From: Halomonas shengliensis | Lineage (GTDB): Bacteria; Pseudomonadota; Gammaproteobacteria; Pseudomonadales; Halomonadaceae | DNA length: 64,000 nucleotides | Reading direction: 5' to 3' | Assembly (NCBI RefSeq): GCF_900104135.1 | Contig: NZ_FNIV01000010.1 | Location: 54,349-118,348 of the forward strand | Part shown: positions 57,999-64,000 of the stretch, piece after piece | Numbering within the stretch: the first letter of the stretch is position 1 | Layout: every line of letters begins with the position of its first letter | Position numbers and translations under genes: made by a program | Notes under the pieces: generated by a model | The model's input: the letters and a program-made list of their open reading frames with translations, nothing else | Told to the model about the DNA's origin: nothing | Database searches by the model: none

Positions 57999-58021
57999 GC
58001 CCGCCATTGTGCGGGCTTTTT
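57999..58021 (+). terminator. Terminator after the BamE-like gene
   Basis: GCCCGC/GCGGGC with a 6-base loop and TTTTT. A second stable stem (GGCCCCGC/GCGGGGCC) lies just before it at about 57966-57986. Confidence 0.8.
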
Positions 58022-58043
58022 GCTGCCTGGAGGCCTCGCGCCC

Positions 58044-58517
58044 ATGTCTGACTGGAAGCTGTACACCGACGCCGCGCTGACCACCGAGTTCAACGGCACC
58101 CTGACCACGGTGCACAAGACCGATTTCTCCGATAACCCGCAGGACTTCGTTCTCTACTTCGGCAACGTGGCGGGCGACCCGGGCGACAACCAGGTGCTCG
58201 AGCTGGTGGAGAGCACCGCGCCGGGCACCAACTACCTGGCGCTCTCCATCGTGGATGCCAGCCCCGGCAGCGGCCACGAGGCCAGCGAGATCACCCTGGC
58301 CAAGACGGCGGCGGGGCTGGATACCGCCACCGCTGGCGCCTCGCTGGACCTCGGCGAGGACGACGCCTCCATCGGTGTGATCCGCCTGCTCTCCGGGGTG
58401 AGCGCGGCGCAGGAGGTGCACATCCGCATCGAGAACGCTGTGGGCCAGGAGGGCACCAGCACCGAGCTCTCCTCGGCCATGGTCGAGGTCATCAGCCGCA
58501 CCGCTTCCACCGCATAA
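58044..58517 (+). CDS. Tail protein of unknown role
   Basis: A 157-residue beta-rich protein starting [20 protein letters not shown], with [20 protein letters not shown] at the end. Its position before the tail-tip gene and its composition fit a distal tail or fibre-associated protein. Confidence 0.65.
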   Translation: MSDWKLYTDAALTTEFNGTLTTVHKTDFSDNPQDFVLYFGNVAGDPGDNQVLELVESTAPGTNYLALSIVDASPGSGHEASEITLAKTAAGLDTATAGASLDLGEDDASIGVIRLLSGVSAAQEVHIRIENAVGQEGTSTELSSAMVEVISRTASTA

Positions 58518-58526
58518 GGGGCGCCC

Positions 58527-60533
58527 ATGGCACTGGCACAGCCCACCGGGCTCCAAGTCCAGACGCTGCAGGAGCCGCTGATCACCTTCGAGCAGCAGGT
58601 CGAGGAGGTGATCCCCGCGCGCACCCTGATCACCTTCAACCAGGTGGTCGACGACAGCGCGACCCTGGTGCCCGCGCGCGAGCTGATCGGCTTCACCCAG
58701 GTGGTGGACGACAGCGCCGAGATCATCCCCGCCCGGGAGCTGATCACGTTCCAGCAGGTGGTGGATGACGACGCCGAGCTGATCCCGGCCCGCACGCTGA
58801 TCACCTTCGAGCAGCGCGTGCGCGAGCTGACGGTGATCCCCGCACGCACCCTGATCACCTTCCGCCAGCAGGTGGAGGAGGTGATCCCGGCGCGCACGCT
58901 GATCCGCTTCCGCCAGGCGGTGCGCGGCCCCGGCGCCACCCAGCCGCTGCGCATCTACCTGGATGGCCAGGACATCACCGGGCGCTGCCTGCACAGCCGC
59001 GTGACGATCAACGCCGGCGAGGGCGACAACCGCACGGCCGAGCTCAGCTACCTGCCGCCCCAGGGCGTGATCGACGTGCCCAGCTTCCAGGGCCGGGTGA
59101 TCGAGATCACCCGCGAGCAGGGCGGCCAGGTGGTGGCGCTGTTCAGCGGCGTGGTAGACGAGCCCGTCTACCAGCTCGACCAGCCCCGCAACATCCGCCT
59201 GCGCTGTAGCGACCTGCGATCCGAGCGCCTGGGCCGCGAGCCGCAATCGCGCCTGCAAACGCTGACGGGCGGGCTCTACTCGCCCATCGTGCAGCGTGAG
59301 GACGCCACGGGAGAGGAGTGGGTGCGCGAGCTGATGCGTGGCGTCTCCGGCTCGCTGGACTACACCGGCAGCGGCGCCCTGCGCTACTCGCCCTGGGGCA
59401 CCGGCACGCCGGCCCACAGCCTGCAGGCCGGGCAGATCCACTACCTCAGCAACAGCCTGCAATTCAGCAAGCGCGACCAGATCGTCAACCGCATCACCGC
59501 GCGGCTGGAGTACCGGTATTATCAGCGGAATACGTTTACTCACACCGTTGACCTGGAGATGGATCGCGCCGAGAGCGGCGTAGGCGGCACCATCGGCGTG
59601 CTGCCGGCACCGGGTCACACCATCCCGACGAAAGACGCGTTGCTCTCTGCCATCGAGAGCGTGTCCGGATGGCGTCCGATGGAGGTCGCGTTCAAGCCCA
59701 TCGCGGCGGACGGCTGGTACAAGTACAGCGCCGCCGACACCAACAAGACCGCCTGGACCGTTAACCCAGTGGTCCGCGAGTTGCGGGCCATGGGCGTGGA
59801 CGCCTCGCTTGAGCGCTACATCAGCCAGCCAAAGCGCGAGACCTACGAGCTGACCATCGAGGCGCCGCAGTCCATCGCGCAGTACGGCGAGATCGACGGG
59901 CGCGAGCTACGGGTATCCGCCGAGACCCGCGTCGACCCCGCGGTGTTCGAGGAGCGCGGCTGCGTCATCACCGCCGACCCCGACGACCGCCGCGCCGATG
60001 TCAACCTGGCGCTGCAGGTGCTCCAGCGCATCGCCGCCAAGGAGATCCGCGGCGCCCACCGGCAGAACCAGGTCAACCTGCGCTACAAGCCCAAGACCGG
60101 CCGCCCCGGCCATCAGGAGTGGCTGCCCCTGGAGATCGGCCAGACCGTGAGCGTCACCACCCCCGAGATGGACGTGACCGGCCAGGTGACCGCCTTCCAG
60201 CACGTCGAGAGCAGCGGCGACCGCTGGACGGATTTCAGCCTCGCGATCAGCCAGGTTAACTCGGCCATCAGCGTCACCGAGGACTGGTCGCTCCCGGCCC
60301 CGCCGGCCACCTACAAGCTCAGCGAACTCGCCCAGCCCACCATGACCCCCGACTGCCCGCTGCCGGTTGACGAGCAGCAGGTGCAGGGTGTCAGCCGCAT
60401 CGAGCCCGACGGCACCGTCTATGTCGTCGCCCCCGCGATTGGCCGCGGCCAGGTCGACGAGATCATCGGCACGCGGACGCACACCTACAACGTCGACATC
60501 CCGAAAGACCTATTCCAAGTGGAGGTGCCCTGA
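58527..60533 (+). CDS. Tail tip/hub protein with ITF repeats
   Basis: A 668-residue protein. Residues about 16-132 are seven tandem repeats of 16-19 residues ending IPAR(T/E)LITF-x-Q-x-V. Residues 135-600 resemble a phage baseplate hub protein (RIYLDGQDITGRCLHSRVTI; EITREQGGQVVALFSGVVDE; YISQPKRETYELTIEAPQSI; PLEIGQTVSVTTPEMDVTGQ). It probably forms the tip of the tail and contacts the host. Confidence 0.8.
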   Translation: MALAQPTGLQVQTLQEPLITFEQQVEEVIPARTLITFNQVVDDSATLVPARELIGFTQVVDDSAEIIPARELITFQQVVDDDAELIPARTLITFEQRVRELTVIPARTLITFRQQVEEVIPARTLIRFRQAVRGPGATQPLRIYLDGQDITGRCLHSRVTINAGEGDNRTAELSYLPPQGVIDVPSFQGRVIEITREQGGQVVALFSGVVDEPVYQLDQPRNIRLRCSDLRSERLGREPQSRLQTLTGGLYSPIVQREDATGEEWVRELMRGVSGSLDYTGSGALRYSPWGTGTPAHSLQAGQIHYLSNSLQFSKRDQIVNRITARLEYRYYQRNTFTHTVDLEMDRAESGVGGTIGVLPAPGHTIPTKDALLSAIESVSGWRPMEVAFKPIAADGWYKYSAADTNKTAWTVNPVVRELRAMGVDASLERYISQPKRETYELTIEAPQSIAQYGEIDGRELRVSAETRVDPAVFEERGCVITADPDDRRADVNLALQVLQRIAAKEIRGAHRQNQVNLRYKPKTGRPGHQEWLPLEIGQTVSVTTPEMDVTGQVTAFQHVESSGDRWTDFSLAISQVNSAISVTEDWSLPAPPATYKLSELAQPTMTPDCPLPVDEQQVQGVSRIEPDGTVYVVAPAIGRGQVDEIIGTRTHTYNVDIPKDLFQVEVP

Positions 60534-60534
60534 C

Positions 60535-61266
60535 ATGGCGCGTCGTGTTTCATGGACCAATAACAGCAGCGGCCACCTCGGGACGCGCATCTATCGCGCC
60601 CCGACGCTTGACCCGCAGAATCTCCCCGCCCCGGTGGCGACCGTTGGCCCGGTGGCCCAGGGGGAGACGGCTGAGTGGGTGGACAACAGCGGGGAGTATG
60701 GGTGCTATGCCGTGCAGGACTATGACGCCCAGGGGGTGGGGGCGCTGAGTGCTGAGGTGTGTGTCACTGATCCGTGGGCCAATGTTCAGATCGGCGACGA
60801 GATCGGCGGTGGGGTGTACGCAGGCACACATACCGATGGCACCAATACCTGGCACGTCATCTTTGCCACGCAGACGGCAGAGTCTGCTGTCGGCCCTGAG
60901 TGGGGCAACTACGGCACGTCGACGGGGGCTACCAACCCGGATGACGGCCTCGCCAACCAGACGGAGATTTTGACCAACCACGACGACGGCAGCGCGGACG
61001 CCTTCTACCACTGCCGGGACTACGTGGACGGGGACGGCAACAACGACTACTACCTGCCGGCGCGTAACGAGCTGGCGCTGGTCGATGCGCTGGTGGGCAT
61101 GTCGCATGCCGAGTTCTCGACCGACCTGTCGGCGTATCGCTGGTCGAGCACGGAGAACTCGTCGGTCAACGCTTGGACTCGTAGATTCTCCGGCAGTGTC
61201 GAGAGCACCTTCAACAAGAGCAGCACCAGTCTACGGGTCCGCCCAGTCCGCAGGGTGCCGGTATGA
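60535..61266 (+). CDS. Receptor-binding-type protein with DUF1566/C-type-lectin-like end
   Basis: A 243-residue protein. Residues 1-80 form a fibronectin-like strand domain (TRIYRAPTLDPQNLPAPVAT). Residues 85-243 match the DUF1566 (Lcl) fold: IGGGVYAGTHTDGTNTWHVI, DYYLPARNELALVDALVG, YRWSSTENSSVNAWTRRFS and the terminal SLRVRPVRRVPV. This fold displays variable surface residues in many phage and bacterial adhesins. Confidence 0.82.
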   Translation: MARRVSWTNNSSGHLGTRIYRAPTLDPQNLPAPVATVGPVAQGETAEWVDNSGEYGCYAVQDYDAQGVGALSAEVCVTDPWANVQIGDEIGGGVYAGTHTDGTNTWHVIFATQTAESAVGPEWGNYGTSTGATNPDDGLANQTEILTNHDDGSADAFYHCRDYVDGDGNNDYYLPARNELALVDALVGMSHAEFSTDLSAYRWSSTENSSVNAWTRRFSGSVESTFNKSSTSLRVRPVRRVPV

Positions 61267-62201
61267 GCAGCAGCCGACTCAGTCGCGCCATCCAGCGCAT
61301 CGCCAAATCAGATCCCGACCTGCGTGGCGCTATTAAGGCAACGCGCAATCGCGGCGACCAACCCGGGGCCAGCGGCGTCGGTACGTCCGAGAGTGAGCGC
61401 GACCGTATATGCTGTGATGGGAGCGTCAACGAAAACCCCAACCCCGGCACAGAGACGAGAGACCCCGATAGTGGCGGGCAGGATGCCAGCGGCGGGCTCG
61501 ACCCTGACGACCCAGCCAACCTCGATGAAATGGGCGAGGGCTCGCTGACGGGGCTGCATGACTGCGCGACGGGCGAGCCAGTATGTTTTGAGGGTAGTGA
61601 CTGGGTGCCGCCAGATGGGTGGGAGTCGCCGACCGAGCCGCCGATCTCGGATGGCTATGAAGAGGGATACTTCTGGATTTATAACAATCAAGTCGCATAT
61701 AGAGGGCAAACTGCGTTTGAAGCGGCGTCTAAATGGTGTAATGATTACGGGTTTTGCGTTTCCATATGTGGGTGTAGTGGAGGGGGGTGCAACTATACGT
61801 ATTCACTCTCGGATGAAGACTGCACGTCCGTCATTTCAGTAGATAAAAGAGAATGCAACACTAATAACGCAGACATATGTGACCAGCCACCACCGTTAGC
61901 CGACTCCTGGCCCTCCGACTCCTGCGTCAACCTCGCCATCAAAAACGGCTCCATCGTCGGCTCGAAATACGACCCCGAGAACGATGGCAGCTACAGCAAG
62001 CCGCGCCAGGAAATCCCGCTCTGCGATCAGTACGGCAACTCAATCCTGATTCGCGCGGACACCGACAGCACCTGGAAGAGCATCAAGGCGCTGGACGGTG
62101 ACATCGACCCCGACACCGGCTATGGCTATCTCTACGAGACGGCCACCGGCAGGCGAATCCGCCAGATCAGCCCGAGCGAGTTCCGCGACGACACGGTGTA
62201 G
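61263..62201 (+). CDS. Cys-rich tail-end protein
   Basis: A 312-residue protein of mosaic composition: a basic helical N-terminus, an acidic low-complexity linker (about 60-90), a Cys-rich part (about 150-215, with CNDYGFCVSICGCSGGGCNY) encoded by noticeably AT-richer DNA, and a C-terminal domain with WKSIKALDGDIDPDTGYGYL. Possible cystine-knotted adhesin at the fibre tip. No family recognised. Confidence 0.65.
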   Translation: MSSSRLSRAIQRIAKSDPDLRGAIKATRNRGDQPGASGVGTSESERDRICCDGSVNENPNPGTETRDPDSGGQDASGGLDPDDPANLDEMGEGSLTGLHDCATGEPVCFEGSDWVPPDGWESPTEPPISDGYEEGYFWIYNNQVAYRGQTAFEAASKWCNDYGFCVSICGCSGGGCNYTYSLSDEDCTSVISVDKRECNTNNADICDQPPPLADSWPSDSCVNLAIKNGSIVGSKYDPENDGSYSKPRQEIPLCDQYGNSILIRADTDSTWKSIKALDGDIDPDTGYGYLYETATGRRIRQISPSEFRDDTV

Positions 62202-62367
62202 GCGATCTCCTACACGCCGGCGCGCCGATCTCGTCGCGCTGCTGACCGGCGCGGTGCTACGCTGAGAGTGTGACGCCATTCCCCTGCGATGCCACGGCAC
62301 CGCCTGCTCCTTGCGTCACGGGAACCAGGGACGGTAGGGCAGGGACGCCCATCATTCAGGAGTCGGC

Positions 62368-63465
62368 ATGCGCATCATCGGCGGTTCGTTCGGCACCCGA
62401 GGCACGATCAAGATCGGGAGTCACGGCGTGCGCATCAAGGCCAGCCGTGAGGCGCTCTACCCACCCGGCACCGTGACCCGCGTGTCCACCCGCCAGGAGA
62501 AGGAGCGCCGCTTCGGCTGCCTCTCGTTCCTCGTCGGCCTGCTGCTGTTCGGCACCCTCGCCACCCTGTTACTGGGCCCGCTCGGCCTGATCAGCGCCCT
62601 GGTGCTGTGCATCGCCGGCTCGTTCTACGGCACCACCCGCTACCTGGTCGATATGGTGTTCAAGGACGGCGCCCACCTCACCCTAGAGACCACCCGCCGC
62701 CAGGCGGATCAGTTGGTGCAGCTGCAGAGCGTGCGCAGCAGCCCGCCGGACACTCCAGCGCCGCCGCTGGCATCGGACGAACCCAGCCCCGAGCAGCAAC
62801 GCGCCCAGGAGTGGCTCGCCGATCCCGAGACGGTGATCCTCGACACCGAGACCACCGGCCTCAGCGAGAACGCCCAGGTGCTCGAGCTGGCGATTATCGA
62901 CATGCAGGGCAACGAGCTGCTCAACACCCTGGTCAGGCCCTCAGCCCCCGTCGGCGCCAAGGCCCGGGAGATCCACGGCATCACCCGCGAGCATGTGCGC
63001 GACGCGCCCACCGTGGCCGACCTGGCCATGCACCTGCGCGCCATCCTCCAGGATCGCCGCGTGGTGACCTACAACGCCGAGTTCGACGAGCGCCTGCTGC
63101 GCCAATCGCTCGCCGCGCACGATGTGGAGATGCCCCGCGGGGTGACGTTCGAGTGCGCGATGCGTACCTACGCCGAGTGGTATTCACCGGGCGGCCGCTG
63201 GCAGAAGCTCGGCAACGCCGCCCGCCAGACCGGCACCCACGTCGCTGGCACCCCGCACCGGGCGATGACCGACTGCCAGACCACCCTCGGCGTGATCCAG
63301 GCCATGGCCCAGTGGCCCAGCCACCAGGCCTCGCCCCACCGCAACCGCCAGCCGGCCACCCCTACCCAACGCCCCGCCGCCGTCTTCCAGGAGCCGCCAC
63401 GCGAGGGCTGGCCCACCTGGGCGATCGTGCTCGTGATCGTCATCGGGGTGATCTGGCTGCTGTAG
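62368..63465 (+). CDS. Membrane-anchored DEDDh exonuclease
   Basis: A 365-residue protein with two membrane helices at about 51-87 (LSFLVGLLLFGTLATLLLG and LISALVLCIAGSFYG), a DnaQ-like 3'-5' exonuclease domain (152-312) and a C-terminal membrane helix (WAIVLVIVIGVIWLL). The catalytic set is complete: Asp159 and Glu161 in VILDTETTG, Asp240 in NAEFDERLL, His297 and Asp302 in PHRAMTDCQ. Linker to the last helix is Pro/Gln-rich. It lies after the tail genes as a cargo gene. Confidence 0.85.
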   Translation: MRIIGGSFGTRGTIKIGSHGVRIKASREALYPPGTVTRVSTRQEKERRFGCLSFLVGLLLFGTLATLLLGPLGLISALVLCIAGSFYGTTRYLVDMVFKDGAHLTLETTRRQADQLVQLQSVRSSPPDTPAPPLASDEPSPEQQRAQEWLADPETVILDTETTGLSENAQVLELAIIDMQGNELLNTLVRPSAPVGAKAREIHGITREHVRDAPTVADLAMHLRAILQDRRVVTYNAEFDERLLRQSLAAHDVEMPRGVTFECAMRTYAEWYSPGGRWQKLGNAARQTGTHVAGTPHRAMTDCQTTLGVIQAMAQWPSHQASPHRNRQPATPTQRPAAVFQEPPREGWPTWAIVLVIVIGVIWLL

Positions 63466-63775
63466 GCGGGCCATCCCACGGCACCGGCCGACGCACCTGA
63501 CCGGACACCGCCCCGGGATCCCGCGCCACCCGCCAGACCCCCTCCACCACATCCAGCCCCCGCTCCAGCAGCGCGATCGGCGAACCCGGCTGCCAGTAGG
63601 CCTGGTCGTCCAGGTCCGCCAACCGCACCCGCCCGCTGACCAGCTGTCCCTCCCAGATCACATGATACTCAATCAGCCGACCCCGAGGCGGCCGCGCCCG
63701 CCGCAGGCTCGTCCAGCCGCGTCGCTCCAAGCGCTTGCGCCAGGTGGTGATCCGGTAGAGGGTCGCGTCGTCCAT
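63440..63775 (-). CDS. Hypothetical protein at the right prophage end
   Basis: A 111-residue basic protein on the opposite strand (LYRITTWRKRLERRGWTSLR, then YHVIWEGQLVSGRVRLADLD), with good codon bias. It overlaps the end of the exonuclease gene tail-to-tail by 26 bases. Probably a cargo gene; no family. Confidence 0.6.
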   Translation of the reverse strand: MDDATLYRITTWRKRLERRGWTSLRRARPPRGRLIEYHVIWEGQLVSGRVRLADLDDQAYWQPGSPIALLERGLDVVEGVWRVARDPGAVSGQVRRPVPWDGPPTAARSPR

Positions 63776-63883
63776 GGGGGCACGATGCCGGCAGTGGGGT
63801 AGGGTGGCAATCAGTGGGCCGCTGGCATCCCGTAAAACCTCCCCGGCGCGCCGCGAAACACCGTTGTCGCATGTGCTGTATAT

Positions 63884-63905
63884 ATCACCATAATGGGAAG
63901 GTGAT
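63884..63905. other. Inverted repeat near attR
   Basis: ATCACC and GGTGAT with a 10-base AT-rich spacer, 37 bases before the attachment repeat; a candidate recombination-protein site. Confidence 0.35.
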
Positions 63906-63941
63906 TCTCTAATGATGGCAGTAGGTTAGGCGAGGCTGTAG

Positions 63942-64000
63942 GCAACACTGGCAGTGTTGAGGTCAGCGGTTCGATCCCGCTAGGCTCCACCAACAAGACA
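63942..64000 (+). repeat. attR: tRNA-Ala 3' direct repeat
   Basis: 59 bases identical to 25713-25771, reaching the last base of the window. It contains only the 3' part of the tRNA, from the anticodon arm, so it is not a functional tRNA gene. Confidence 0.93.

Larger units (their letters stand above)
25713..64000. mobile_element. Integrated lambda/HK97-like siphovirus prophage
   Basis: A 38.2-kb insertion bounded by a direct repeat of tRNA-Ala 3' sequence. It has the full set of modules in lambda order: int-xis and a leftward early operon, cI-cro switch, O/P-like replication genes, RusA, Q-position gene with late promoter, lysis, packaging, HK97 head, siphovirus tail with gpG/gpGT frameshift, tape measure and tail tip. 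No inactivated essential structural gene is visible, so it may be inducible. The right repeat reaches the window end. Confidence 0.93.

Noticed and set aside
63811..63996. Small minus-strand frame with VEPSGIEPLTSTLPVL
   Set aside because: This is the antisense translation of tRNA-Ala sequence in the attachment repeat, a known false gene; the same peptide appears opposite the intact tRNA at the left end.
60535..64000. Diversity-generating retroelement
   Set aside because: The lectin-like target fold is present, but no reverse transcriptase and no template copy of the variable region can be seen in the window.

Overview
The window is GC-rich DNA from a gammaproteobacterium, most likely a halophile of the Halomonadaceae. 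That placement is an inference from the acidic proteins, the strong third-position GC bias, and conserved gene orders (gacA/uvrY-uvrC-pgsA-tRNA Gly/Cys/Leu, sdhE-ygfX, ihfB-lapA-lapB-pyrF). It has two parts: host chromosome (1 to about 25.7 kb) and an almost complete lambda/HK97-like siphovirus prophage (about 25.7 to 64.0 kb) integrated in a tRNA-Ala gene.

Host part. Positions 1-8745 hold a tightly packed plus-strand operon that I cannot assign to a described system. It encodes the end of an unknown gene, a protein built of repeated segments resembling the ribosomal L7/L12 C-terminal fold, a TPR-like protein, and at least five paralogous proteins. The paralogues share three blocks: an N-terminal helix with an IA..Q..LD pattern, a central LGFTPTFY-type block, and a C-terminal VPPP block. 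Some members carry an OmpA-like or PASTA module, yet none has a visible signal peptide or membrane segment. This is the best candidate for an undescribed system. After it come housekeeping genes: a NhaC/YuiF-type antiporter, trmJ, groES-groEL with a recognisable sigma-32 promoter, fxsA, a FabG-like reductase, a ComEA-like protein, pyrF, lapB-lapA, ihfB, sdhE-ygfX, nadB, a FUSC-family membrane protein, three tRNAs, pgsA, uvrC and gacA.

Prophage. A repeat of at least 59 bp from the tRNA-Ala(GGC) 3' half is present at 25713-25771 and again at 63942-64000, where the window ends. The insertion therefore spans about 38.2 kb and leaves the tRNA intact. The leftward (minus) early operon runs from a clear PL promoter at 33.6 kb through about 20 small genes to xis and int. 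It includes an Arr-like ADP-ribosyltransferase, a three-repeat helix-turn-helix protein and an HNH nuclease. A CI-like S24 repressor operon (33.9-35.65 kb) also carries three small accessory genes. Five copies of a 16-bp operator (AGG-N4-CCT core) lie at PL and between cI and cro. The rightward early genes include a lambda O-like protein with iterons inside its gene (probable origin), a P-like loader, a PP-loop (PAPS-reductase-like) protein, a nucleotide diphosphohydrolase-like protein, RusA and a Q-position protein followed by a probable late promoter and terminator.

The late operon then runs lysis genes, HNH, TerS (P27), TerL, portal, prohead protease, HK97 capsid, connectors, tail tube, gpG/gpGT with a GGGAAAG -1 frameshift site, tape measure, and tail tip genes. 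The tail tip includes a protein with seven ITF-type repeats and one with a DUF1566/C-type-lectin-like end. Three cargo-like genes interrupt or follow the late operon: an AT-rich HNH-AP2 nuclease, a secreted BamE-like protein with its own terminator, and a membrane-anchored DEDDh exonuclease.
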